Below are positions 1 to 6,174 of a DNA stretch of 41,068 nt, piece after piece (the first letter of the stretch is position 1; each line of letters starts with the position of its first letter). Source of the DNA: Methylobacter sp. BlB1 (lineage in GTDB: Bacteria > Pseudomonadota > Gammaproteobacteria > Methylococcales > Methylomonadaceae); NCBI RefSeq assembly GCF_015476545.1, contig NZ_JADMKV010000006.1, forward strand, positions 1 to 41,068. The letters are read 5' to 3'. The notes beneath the pieces were generated by a model, which was given only the letters and a program-made list of their open reading frames with translations, was not told the DNA's origin and did not search any database. The translations under genes and the position numbers were made by a program.

Positions 1-4
1 TTTG

Positions 5-71
5 GCACATCGTGATGCCGCAGGGAAGAGGAGGAGTCCATACCATTATCCTATGTGCTTATTCGTTATAT
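5..71 (-). repeat. Probable attC site, cut by the left window edge
   Basis: On the minus strand the stop codon of the membrane-protein cassette (TAA) lies inside ATATAAC, a near match to the RYYYAAC end of attC. The same stop-in-core arrangement is seen in the neighbouring cassette. About 50 bases further on, GCACAT (53-58) and its complement (5-10) could form the inner stem. The GTTRRRY end would lie beyond base 1. The match is imperfect, so this is an inference. Confidence 0.4.
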
Positions 72-452
72 TCCGGTTCCATGCAGCCCTCTCTGGAAGA
101 ACATCTCGAACAGCACAATATGTAATAGCATTGCTATTAGAATATAAGGGATCATTCGCCATGGACGAACGACGACCATTGCTACGATTCCTTGTAAGAA
201 ATTCAGTACCGCAAGGACGAGGGCAGATGCCATAACAATGCCGCTAGTTATGCCGGCCGCATATGGGAACGAAAGCAATGTGCTCGAAGTGCCATTCTTC
301 AGTATCAATATGCCGGTGTAGAAGAGAAACGCTGCTATTCCGTAGTTCCTTAGGTTGTCGAAAACGAACTTCAGGTTGACATCTTTTGGATAAACCCGGA
401 AAAATGACGGATACTTCTCCGGATCTACTGGTTTCTTTTTCTCTTCATTCAC
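66..452 (-). CDS. Integron cassette: small three-helix membrane protein, unknown function
   Basis: A 128-residue protein with a charged, proline-containing N-terminus (residues 1-30, many Lys/Glu/Asp) followed by three hydrophobic stretches at about 38-52, 65-95 and 99-118. It has no signal peptide and no motif I recognise; it is probably an inner-membrane protein. It fills one cassette: its start is about 20 bases past the attC at 472-534 and its stop is inside the next probable attC core. An AGGA stretch lies about ten bases before the ATG. Small membrane proteins of unknown function are common cargo of chromosomal integrons. The existence of the gene is well supported by its position; the function is not known. 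Confidence 0.75.
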   Translation of the reverse strand: MNEEKKKPVDPEKYPSFFRVYPKDVNLKFVFDNLRNYGIAAFLFYTGILILKNGTSSTLLSFPYAAGITSGIVMASALVLAVLNFLQGIVAMVVVRPWRMIPYILIAMLLHIVLFEMFFQRGLHGTGI

Positions 453-471
453 TGCTCATCCTCTCCTAGGA

Positions 472-534
472 ACTCAACGTAAAGCTAAGGGGCGGGCGCG
501 ATAGCGACCGTCCTGCTTGAGCGCAATGTTAGGC
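472..534 (-). repeat. attC recombination site (63 bp)
   Basis: Read on the minus strand the site opens with GCCTAAC (528-534) and closes with GTTGAGT (472-478), which fit RYYYAAC and GTTRRRY. Just inside, GCGCCCGCCCCTTAGC is typical of the L' side of classical 59-base elements. The short length is that of the sites in mobile integrons. It separates the ABM cassette from the membrane-protein cassette. Confidence 0.88.
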
Positions 535-828
535 TTTTTGTTCAAGTACCAACTCATAATGCTCAACGGTAGGGAACGGACTATAAAAATGATGGAGTAA
601 CCGCTTCCACTCCTAATATTGGGCTGAAGTACGAAAGCCAACTGTATGCGCCTCAAGGGACTGCCAATTTACCAACAAAATATAACGGTAGTTATTTTCA
701 ACGCAACGTTGGAGCTGGTGTGAAATATAACCATCCATACTGGAAATAATCGCCGATGCCTGACGAAACGCAGCTTCAAACTCAGCTTCTTTACCTGGGA
801 CTACATCAAGAACGGCAACTTCTAGCAT
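529..828 (-). pseudogene. Integron cassette: ABM-domain monooxygenase family, interrupted by an amber codon
   Basis: The open part (613-828, 71 residues) reads as an antibiotic biosynthesis monooxygenase (ABM, dimeric alpha-beta barrel) protein. It shows the N-terminal strand MLEVAVLDVVPGKE, then HQLQRCVEN, YRYILLVNWQSLEAHT and VGFRTSAQY. A TAG at 613-615 ends it. In the same frame the sequence goes on for 27 codons (EWKRLLHHFY..FPTVEHYELV) to a TAA at 529-531 that sits inside the attC core GCCTAAC. The expected C-terminus of the family is therefore still present, and full length would be 99 residues, the usual family size. The simplest reading is a CAG to TAG change at a Gln after QY. Without suppression the product lacks its last helix and strand. 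Members of this family act on quinones, haem or small aromatics; no substrate can be assigned. Confidence 0.8.
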
Positions 829-842
829 GATATTTCACGAAA

Positions 843-965
843 GCCTAACGTAAAAGTAAGGGGCGCGCCGGTTGGCTTGGTTTAGGGAAGCCGACGTACC
901 CAGATAAATAACCAACCTTCAAAAACACCTGCGTCCTGCGCGTCCCTTTGACTGCCATGTTAGAC
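843..965 (-). repeat. attC recombination site (123 bp)
   Basis: On the minus strand it runs from GTCTAAC (959-965) to GTTAGGC (843-849). Inner elements AAAGGGACGCGC and GCGCGCCCCTTACTTT are imperfect complements, as expected for the folded single-stranded site. The variable terminal structure between them makes it twice as long as the attC at 472-534. It closes the uracil-DNA glycosylase cassette. Confidence 0.88.
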
Positions 966-971
966 ATTACC

Positions 972-1649
972 TCACGTATGTTGTAATAGTTGTTTTTTAA
1001 GATGTAGCTTTGCGCGTTCTTGCAGCAACTTCCTCTCTGGTTTGTTAAGCCAGGTTGAAGCCCCAGATGTGTGTGCAAGTGGTATGACCTTACGGCCATT
1101 CCAATCGTAAACTTGACCCACGTGGTCTTCGAGTCGGACGTTCGTGCGTTGTCCTGTCTTGAGTTCTATGAATACTTCAAGTGCCATCTTTCCGAGCAGA
1201 ACGACAGTTTCAGGGCTAACTAAGTCGAGTTGTGAGAGAAGAAAAGGGCTACAGTTTCTGAGCATCTCCGGGCTAGGTTTGATGTCCTCTCGTCGCATTC
1301 CCGAGCCTCGTCGGCGTGGCACAAGTTTGCTACCAGGAAAACACTTAGCTATCGCTGAAGTGAAAACGAGACGTTCAAATTGGGCTTCATTGAAGCCGCA
1401 CTCTTCAAAGAGTGCTCGTATATCTCGTCCAGCTTGGCCTGAGAACGGAGTTCCCGTTCGATACTCAGTTAAGCCAGGAGCTTGTCCGATGAGCATGACA
1501 GGACAGCATCTAATGGGTCTGATGATGGGACGCGGAACTACAGGCTCATTTGAGGTTGCCGGGTCAACTTGATGTTTTAAAAGTAAATGCGCGCACTTTG
1601 TGCACTTACGCAGTTCAATTTCGTATGTATGTGGGTTGAGTGTGACCAT
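972..1649 (-). CDS. Integron cassette: uracil-DNA glycosylase superfamily protein, Fe-S type
   Basis: A 225-residue protein. The start at 1649 is chosen because an upstream ATG (1688) would place the N-terminus inside the attC. The motif LIGQAPGLTEYRTGTPFSG (about residues 53-71) is the uracil-binding loop of UDG families 4 and 5, and HTSGAS near residue 190 matches the second active-site loop, with Thr where Pro is usual in HPS. Four cysteines stand where a 4Fe-4S cluster is bound in these families: Cys16 and Cys19 (CTKC), Cys103 (AKCFPG) and Cys133 (RNCSPFL). It probably removes uracil from DNA, or is a relative with another base specificity. It is followed by its own attC and preceded by that of cassette 1. 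It is intact, unlike the next cassette. Confidence 0.85.
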   Translation of the reverse strand: MVTLNPHTYEIELRKCTKCAHLLLKHQVDPATSNEPVVPRPIIRPIRCCPVMLIGQAPGLTEYRTGTPFSGQAGRDIRALFEECGFNEAQFERLVFTSAIAKCFPGSKLVPRRRGSGMRREDIKPSPEMLRNCSPFLLSQLDLVSPETVVLLGKMALEVFIELKTGQRTNVRLEDHVGQVYDWNGRKVIPLAHTSGASTWLNKPERKLLQERAKLHLKKQLLQHT

Positions 1650-1663
1650 TATTGAAGTGTTAC

Positions 1664-1759
1664 GTCTAACGTTTGAATTAAAGGTCAAGTCAGGCCAAAT
1701 GATGTTGAATCATGAGATGAGCTTTCCCCTGACTTGTACCTTTGAATGAAGCGTTGAAC
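1664..1759 (-). repeat. attC recombination site (96 bp) with an extrahelical base
   Basis: On the minus strand it runs from GTTCAAC (1753-1759) to GTTAGAC (1664-1670). The arms AAAGG-T-A-CAAGTCAGG and CCTGACTTGACCTTT pair completely except for one extra A. Such an unpaired base is the feature that integrases use to choose the strand of the folded attC. This is the first attC of the array, closest to intI. Confidence 0.85.
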
Positions 1760-1879
1760 GACATACATGACGGCATTTTCAAGTGGTGCATTGGCGTTGA
1801 ACTCAGCGGTGAAATCTTTTATCTGGCTAAAACCGCCTTGCTGTTGTTCGTCATTAACGTTGTTATGCGACAACAGCAA
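1685..1879 (-). CDS. Small ORF of the first cassette, function unknown
   Basis: A 64-residue frame, opening with TTG (three possible TTG/CTG codons in a row) and running into the attC at 1664-1759. No ATG is available in frame: the frame is open back to 1898 but the only ATG there (1896) is in another frame. Its first third is encoded by the right arm and loop of the perfect inverted repeat at 1829-1888. The C-terminal part is polar (RYKSGESSSHDST). No family is recognised. It may be a genuine small cassette gene, a decayed one, or not coding at all; cassettes without an ORF are known. Confidence 0.3.
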   Translation of the reverse strand: MLLSHNNVNDEQQQGGFSQIKDFTAEFNANAPLENAVMYVVQRFIQRYKSGESSSHDSTSFGLT

Positions 1880-1888
1880 GGCGGTTTT
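1829..1888. repeat. Perfect 19-bp inverted repeat beside the attI region
   Basis: The arm AAAACCGCCTTGCTGTTGT (1829-1847) is repeated exactly as its reverse complement at 1870-1888, with a 22-base centre. The flanks are A/T rich on both sides (TTTT AATAGCATTTTTT on the plus strand after the right arm), so it could act as a transcription terminator in either direction, or extrude as a cruciform. It lies in the first cassette, between attC and the presumed attI. It does not have attC core sequences at its ends. Confidence 0.75.
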
Positions 1889-1950
1889 AATAGCATTTTT
1901 TCAGCGCTGCGTCAAAAATCCAGAAATGCAACCAATCTGTCGGGTATGTT

Positions 1951-2090
1951 GATCAACGTAATATATACGACATTACTTGTCCAATAATCCAGTCAATACG
2001 TCGTATAATCATACATAATTAAAATTATTTATTTGTTGATATTGACTAAAGTATAAGCAAATACGACAAACCATGTAAACAAATGCGACA
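1951..2090. other. Presumed attI region with ATRCGACA repeats
   Basis: In an integron attI lies between intI and the first cassette. Here that interval holds four same-direction copies of ATRCGACA at 1865-1872, 1965-1972, 2061-2068 and 2083-2090; the last two are 22 bp apart, directly at the intI start. On the minus strand TTACGTTGATC (around 1951-1960) resembles the TTTACGTTGAGT end of attC and could be the attI crossover point. By analogy with attI1, which has direct repeats bound by IntI, these may be integrase-binding sites. The repeats are seen; the role is inferred. Confidence 0.45.
1970..1996 (-). promoter_or_regulatory. Candidate cassette promoter (Pc)
   Basis: On the minus strand TTGACT (1991-1996) and TAATGT (1970-1975) are separated by 15 bases and point into the cassette array. 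The -35 match is good, but the spacing is two bases shorter than ideal, so this is weak evidence. Confidence 0.25.
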
Positions 2091-3077
2091 CTACCTCAGC
2101 CAAAGAAATTACTGGACCTGGTACGGGACAAGATTCGTTTCAAACACTATAGTCTAAGCACTGAAAATACCTATATTGCCTGGATTAAACAATTCATTAT
2201 CTTCCACGGCAAGCGACATCCAACTGAAATGGGCGCAGCTGAAGTGGAGGCATTTTTAACCTATCTTGCCACTGAACGCCATGTTTCCAGTTCAACTCAG
2301 AATCAGGCATTGTCGGCCATTTTGTTTCTCTATCGTGATGTGCTGGCAGTGGAACTCCCTTGGCTGGATGGATTTGAGCGCTCTAAAAAACCACGACGTT
2401 TGCCGGTAGTATTGACGGTTTTGGAAATGCAGGCATTGCTGAAGGAAGCCGAAATGGCTCCGCCGCCAATCGGTCTAATCATCAAGTTGCTGTACGGCAC
2501 CGGCATGCGCTTGATGGAGGCGGTGCGCCTGCGCGTGAAGGATGTGGAATTGACGCGCAGGGAAATTATTGTCCGCGATGGCAAGGGTGGCAAAGACAGA
2601 GTGACAATACTGCCGGATAGTTTGCTGGATGCGATGCGTGCTCAGTTGGCGTTGCGCCGGCAATGGCATGAGCAGGATTTAGCGCTGGGCAAGGTGGACG
2701 TCTGGCTGCCGGACGCGCTGGCAGTCAAGTATCCCAATGCCTCAAGGGAATGGGGCTGGCAGTACGTGTTTGCGGCAAAAAATTATTCGATTGATCCTCG
2801 CAGCAAGGCGGAGCGCCGCCATCATATCGAGGAAAAACAGATACAGCGGTATGTCAAAAAGGCGGCGTTGGCGGCCGGCATCGCCAAGCCGACTTCGCCG
2901 CACACGTTGCGCCACAGCTTTGCAACGCATATGCTGCAGGCCGGTTACGATATTCGCACCGTGCAAGAGCTGCTAGGCCACAGCGACGTGGCGACGACGA
3001 TGATTTACCCCCATGTGCTGAACAAGGGCGGCAAAGGTGTTATCAGCCCGCTGGATCAATTCTTGCAGGCGGATTGA
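2079..3077 (+). CDS. intI: Integron integrase IntI (tyrosine recombinase), normal start codon lost
   Basis: A site-specific recombinase that inserts and excises cassettes at attI and attC. The frame is open from 2079 and begins with IntI-like sequence (PQPKKLLDLVRDKIRFKHYS, then WIKQFIIFHGKRHP) in the SAM-like DNA-binding part. Counting from the internal ATG at 2229, the catalytic residues are Arg94 (GTGMRLMEAV), His225 and Arg228 (HTLRHS), His251 (LLGHSD) and Tyr260 (MIYPHVLN). The IntI-specific insertion is at 163-183 (ALAVKYPN..EWGWQYV). An ATG at 2073-2075 is exactly where the family start is expected, but the next codon is TAA. No ATG, GTG or TTG occurs in frame between 2079 and 2229; only CTG (2112, 2118) or ATT codons could serve. 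Starting at 2229 would remove about 50 conserved residues. So the gene is either inactivated by one nonsense change or uses a rare start. The catalytic domain is otherwise intact. Confidence 0.9.
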   Translation, partial: TNATLPQPKKLLDLVRDKIRFKHYSLSTENTYIAWIKQFIIFHGKRHPTEMGAAEVEAFLTYLATERHVSSSTQNQALSAILFLYRDVLAVELPWLDGFERSKKPRRLPVVLTVLEMQALLKEAEMAPPPIGLIIKLLYGTGMRLMEAVRLRVKDVELTRREIIVRDGKGGKDRVTILPDSLLDAMRAQLALRRQWHEQDLALGKVDVWLPDALAVKYPNASREWGWQYVFAAKNYSIDPRSKAERRHHIEEKQIQRYVKKAALAAGIAKPTSPHTLRHSFATHMLQAGYDIRTVQELLGHSDVATTMIYPHVLNKGGKGVISPLDQFLQAD

Positions 3078-3081
3078 AAAA

Positions 3082-3130
3082 GCTTGCGGAACCAGAGTTT
3101 CTCATACTCGATCTCTCATATCCCGCAAGC
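3082..3130. repeat. Inverted repeat after intI
   Basis: GCTTGCGG (3082-3089) and CCGCAAGC (3123-3130) form a perfect 8-bp stem with a 33-base loop just after the intI stop. There is no T-run, so it is at best a weak terminator. Confidence 0.35.
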
Positions 3131-3167
3131 CATGGAACATGCACAAAGTAACTTCCCAAGCTGCACA

Positions 3168-3190
3168 GTGCGAATGAATTCGCACCTACA
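3168..3190 (-). repeat. REP-like palindrome with a GTAG head
   Basis: GTGCGAAT-GA-ATTCGCAC (3168-3185) is a perfect 8-bp hairpin, and on the minus strand it is preceded by TGTAG. This is the layout of REP elements (GTAG or GGAG head plus short palindrome), like the GTAGGAGCGAG family of Pseudomonas, which are moved by RAYT (TnpA-REP) transposases. A single copy is visible between the convergent intI and prfC genes. Confidence 0.55.
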
Positions 3191-3215
3191 ACCTGTAGCT
3201 CATCACTATGTTGTT

Positions 3216-4796
3216 TTATAATTCCCTTGTCGCGCTGAATTTGATATCAGGCCAGCGCTCCTCAGTCAGTTGCAGGTTAACCCGGCTGGTAGCCAGATAA
3301 ACCAGATAGCCGCCACCATCTTCGGCCAGGTTGTCAAAAGCTTTATTCCTGAATTCCTCCAGTTTGCCGGGCTTGTCCGAGCTGACCCAGCGCACCGTCG
3401 AAACCGATACGGCGTCGTACACGCATTCGACGTTGTACTCGGCCTTCAAGCGGTAAGCGGTCACGTCAAACTGCAGCACACCCACGGCGCCCAGGATCAG
3501 GTCATTGTTTTTCAGCGGCCTGAACAACTGCGTCGCGCCTTCTTCGGTCAACTGCACAAGGCCTTTTTGCAGGGCCTTGGCTCTGAGCGGATCTTTCAGC
3601 ACCACGCGGCGGAACAATTCCGGCGCGAAATACGGTATGCCGCCGTATTTGAGGACTTCGCCCTGCGTAAAGGTGTCGCCGACCTGAATCGTGCCGTGGT
3701 TGTGCAAGCCTATGATGTCGCCTGGGTAGGCTTCCTCGACGCTTTTGCGGGTGTCGGCCTGGAACGTGATCGCGTTGGACACCTGAACGTTTTTGCCGAT
3801 GCGGACGTGATTGATCTTCATGCCTTTGTCGAACTTGCCCGAGCAGACGCGCAGGAAGGCCACGCGGTCGCGGTGGGCCGGGTCCATGTTGGCCTGGACT
3901 TTGAATACGAAGCCGCTGAATTTGTCTTCTTCAGGCGAAACGGTGCGTTGGATGGCTTCGCGCGATCTGGGCGGCGGCGCATACTCGGCGAATGCATCGA
4001 GCAGTTCCAGAATGCCGAAGTTGTTGATCGCGGAGCCGAAGAAAACAGGCGTCAGCCGGCCGGCCAGGTAGGCATCCAGATCGAACTCGTGGCTGGCGCC
4101 TTTCACCAGGTCGATTTCATCCCTTAATTCCTGCGCCTGATCGCCTAACAGTTCGTCCAGTTTGGGATTGTCCAGGCCTTTTATGATTTCGGCTTCGGCG
4201 ATTCTGCCGCCGTGCTGCGGGCTGAACAAGTGAATTTCATCCTTGTACAGATGATAAACCCCTTTGAAACGCTTGCCCATGCCGATAGGCCAGGTCATGG
4301 GCGCGCAATTGATTTTCAGGACATCCTCGACCTCGTCCATCAGTTCGATCGGCTCGCGCCCTTCCCGGTCCAGCTTGTTGATGAAGGTCAGGATAGGCGT
4401 CGTGCGCAGGCGGCAGACTTCCATCAGATTGATCGTTCTTTCCTCGACACCCTTGGCAACGTCTATGACCATGAGAGCCGAATCGACGGCCGTCAGGGTC
4501 CGGTAGGTGTCCTCGGAGAAGTCTTCATGGCCGGGCGTGTCTAACAGATTGATAATGCAGCCTTTGTGCTCGAACTGCATGACAGAGGTCGTGACCGAGA
4601 TCCCGCGCTCCTTTTCCATTTCCATCCAGTCTGAGGTGGCATGGCGTGCGGCTTTGCGCCCCTTTACGGAACCCGCCAGCTGAATGGCACCGCCGAACAG
4701 CAACAGTTTTTCAGTCAGTGTGGTTTTACCTGCGTCAGGGTGGGAAATAATAGCGAACGTGCGCCGACGCCGCAGCTCTGAAAGTAGTTCTGACAT
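3216..4796 (-). CDS. prfC: Peptide chain release factor 3 (RF3)
   Basis: A 526-residue translational GTPase that removes RF1/RF2 from the ribosome after peptide release. The GTP-binding domain is complete: P-loop SHPDAGKTT (18-26), G3 [14 protein letters not shown] and G4 NKLDR, and switch I with [14 protein letters not shown]. Domain II and the RF3 C-terminal domain ([11 protein letters not shown] and [13 protein letters not shown] near the end) follow, and the length matches the E. coli protein (529). The start [21 protein letters not shown] matches the family. The gene is convergent with intI and divergent from the lipoprotein gene at 4901, with a 104-bp AT-rich promoter region between. 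It is a core gene and marks the boundary of the integron. Confidence 0.97.
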   Translation of the reverse strand: MSELLSELRRRRTFAIISHPDAGKTTLTEKLLLFGGAIQLAGSVKGRKAARHATSDWMEMEKERGISVTTSVMQFEHKGCIINLLDTPGHEDFSEDTYRTLTAVDSALMVIDVAKGVEERTINLMEVCRLRTTPILTFINKLDREGREPIELMDEVEDVLKINCAPMTWPIGMGKRFKGVYHLYKDEIHLFSPQHGGRIAEAEIIKGLDNPKLDELLGDQAQELRDEIDLVKGASHEFDLDAYLAGRLTPVFFGSAINNFGILELLDAFAEYAPPPRSREAIQRTVSPEEDKFSGFVFKVQANMDPAHRDRVAFLRVCSGKFDKGMKINHVRIGKNVQVSNAITFQADTRKSVEEAYPGDIIGLHNHGTIQVGDTFTQGEVLKYGGIPYFAPELFRRVVLKDPLRAKALQKGLVQLTEEGATQLFRPLKNNDLILGAVGVLQFDVTAYRLKAEYNVECVYDAVSVSTVRWVSSDKPGKLEEFRNKAFDNLAEDGGGYLVYLATSRVNLQLTEERWPDIKFSATREL

Positions 4797-4900
4797 GCCT
4801 TTGATTTAGTGGAATTTGCTAACGAAACCGCTAATTATAACTTATTATTCAAGGTGATGTATTTCCAATATAATGCATCAATCTGATAACAGGAGTTTTT

Positions 4901-5548
4901 ATGACTTTTTTACGGCGTTTTATTTTAATCGGCTCAATGTGCTCTTTGACTGCCTGCTCGAGCATGTATTACGGCGGCCTGGAAAAAATAGGCATCCCTA
5001 AACGCGAGGTCATGGTTTATCGCGTGGAAAAAGCTCGCGACACGCAGGAAGAAACCAAGGAGCAATTCAAGTCGGCGCTGGAACAGTTCACTGCCCTAAC
5101 CAATTTTAAAGGCGGAAATCTCGAAGCAACCTATAACAAACTGAACGGTGAATATGAAGACAGCGTCAGGAAAGCCGAGGAAGTCAGACAACGCATCAGC
5201 GACATCGAGGATGTCTCCGATGCCTTATTCCGCGAATGGGAAGATGAATTAAACCAATACAGCAATGCATCGCTGAAACGCAGCAGCCAGCAAAAACTGA
5301 CTGCTACCAGGGCGCATTACAAGCAGCTGATTGCCGCCATGAAACGCGCCGAATCCAAGATAGCGCCGGTGCTGAGCGTGTTCAAGGATCAGGTGTTATA
5401 TTTGAAGCACAATCTGAACGCTCAGGCGATCGCGTCCTTAAAAGGACAATTAGGGCTGGTGCAATCCGATGTATCGACCTTGATCACAGCCATGGAAAAA
5501 TCGATTCAAGAAGCCAATGCCTTTATCAGAACCATGGAAAAGCAATAG
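4901..5548 (+). CDS. DUF2959 family lipoprotein
   Basis: A 215-residue protein with a lipoprotein signal peptide: Arg5-Arg6, a short hydrophobic stretch and lipobox LTAC with Cys19, followed by Ser-Ser, which suggests outer-membrane sorting. The mature part is almost wholly alpha-helical and charged, with long coiled-coil-like stretches (EETKEQFKSALEQF, EYEDSVRKAEEVRQRI, and the C-terminal helix). The pattern IPKREVMVYRVEKARDTQEE is that of DUF2959 proteins, which are common in gammaproteobacteria and have no known function. The start is supported by AGGAG six bases upstream. It is a single gene, read away from prfC and followed by a long hairpin. Confidence 0.85.
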   Translation: MTFLRRFILIGSMCSLTACSSMYYGGLEKIGIPKREVMVYRVEKARDTQEETKEQFKSALEQFTALTNFKGGNLEATYNKLNGEYEDSVRKAEEVRQRISDIEDVSDALFREWEDELNQYSNASLKRSSQQKLTATRAHYKQLIAAMKRAESKIAPVLSVFKDQVLYLKHNLNAQAIASLKGQLGLVQSDVSTLITAMEKSIQEANAFIRTMEKQ

Positions 5549-5587
5549 TGCCGGGGCTAGGCAAGTACGCCAGAATGTTTGTAATTT

Positions 5588-5644
5588 GGGGCAAATCGCG
5601 CGTTTTCCGGGCTTAAATCCGGAAAACGTCTCTCCGATTGCCCC
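5588..5644 (+). terminator. Extended hairpin between convergent genes
   Basis: The inner arms CGTTTTCCGG (5601-5610) and CCGGAAAACG (5619-5628) are perfect complements around an 8-base loop. The outer arms GGGGCAA..TCG (5588-5598) and CGATTGCCCC (5635-5644) extend the stem. It lies after the lipoprotein stop and before the end of the gene on the other strand. No T-run follows, so it may be a Rho-assisted terminator or an RNA-stabilising structure. Confidence 0.5.
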
Positions 5645-5667
5645 GGACTCAGCTTCGTCTCATCAAG

Positions 5668-5973
5668 CTACTCGTTATAATCGAAATCTCCGGCCGGCCG
5701 CGCAAAAGTATATTTCGCCGGGTTGACAATCAAGGTGTCCGCCATCAGTTCAAATGCCTTATGCGGCGCTGGAATGGTCGCCAATGCGGTGCCCGGCAAT
5801 AAGGCAACAAATACTGCAGTTCCGACTATCATGCCGACAAATGATAGCGGCCTGACCACACCCACATCGGCCAGCACGTCATAACCGTCTATTGCCTGGG
5901 TTTCGGCGGAAGCCATGTTGGAAAATAACATCGCGATCACCAAGCAAAACACTTGAGTAAATTTCATAACCAT
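5668..5973 (-). CDS. Small secreted or membrane-anchored protein, unknown function
   Basis: A 101-residue protein with a signal peptide ending near SNMASA (about residue 23), then DVLADVGVVRPLSFVGMIVGTAVFVALLPGT, which contains one hydrophobic segment (about 42-63), and a C-terminal PAKYTFARPAGDFDY. I know this pattern (RPL..VGTAVFV...P..YTF.RP.GDF) only from uncharacterised proteins of gammaproteobacteria. It is probably an inner-membrane or periplasmic protein. The start may be Met1 or Met3 (MVMKF). It is transcribed alone, convergent with the DUF2959 gene; about 200 bp with no gene separate it from the upstream ATPase. Confidence 0.7.
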   Translation of the reverse strand: MVMKFTQVFCLVIAMLFSNMASAETQAIDGYDVLADVGVVRPLSFVGMIVGTAVFVALLPGTALATIPAPHKAFELMADTLIVNPAKYTFARPAGDFDYNE

Positions 5974-6174
5974 ACAATCTCGTCTTTAGGAAACAAAGCA
6001 ATCAAGTTTAGTCAACTTTTAACAACTCATCCAATAAATTGATTTATTCACGCAATGGCTAACCCCGGCTTTCAATCTTGGAGGCTGAAATAAGCCTATT
6101 TGGTTTCCGGCGCATGCCAAACGGCATTGCAGGAATAGATCGCCAAACTGCGCCATTTCCAAAAGATAGAAGTA

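Larger units (their letters stand above)
1..3077. mobile_element. Chromosomal integron: intI, attI region and left-running cassette array
   Basis: An IntI-type tyrosine recombinase reads rightward (2079-3077). To its left, all genes lie on the minus strand and each is followed by an attC site whose 7-bp ends fit RYYYAAC and GTTRRRY. This is the normal integron geometry: integrase divergent from its cassettes, with attI between them. Complete attC sites are at 472-534, 843-965 and 1664-1759, and a probable fourth is cut by the left window edge, so the array continues outside. The attC sites differ in length (63, 123, 96 bp) and sequence, which argues for cassettes from different sources. The right limit is set at the integrase stop; prfC beyond it is a core gene. 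Layout and sites are seen; the reading as an integron rests on known integron structure. Confidence 0.9.

Noticed and set aside
2-235. 77-residue plus-strand frame at the left edge
   Set aside because: It is antisense to the membrane-protein cassette and runs against the array direction.
474-656. 60-residue minus-strand frame ending in NIALKQDGRYRARPLALR
   Set aside because: It reads through the attC at 472-534 in the usual false frame and overlaps the ABM gene tail in another frame.
845-1099. 84-residue minus-strand frame over 845-1099
   Set aside because: It overlaps the uracil-DNA glycosylase in another frame and ends in attC; low-complexity product of the recombination site.
1742-1987. 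81-residue plus-strand frame across the inverted repeat
   Set aside because: It begins in attC, crosses the palindrome and has no ribosome site; cassette genes are on the other strand.
2026-2072. LexA box (CTGT-N8-ACAG) upstream of intI
   Set aside because: Many integrases are SOS-controlled, but no match to the consensus is present here.
3270-4127. 285-residue plus-strand frame inside prfC
   Set aside because: It is antisense to prfC and has no motif.
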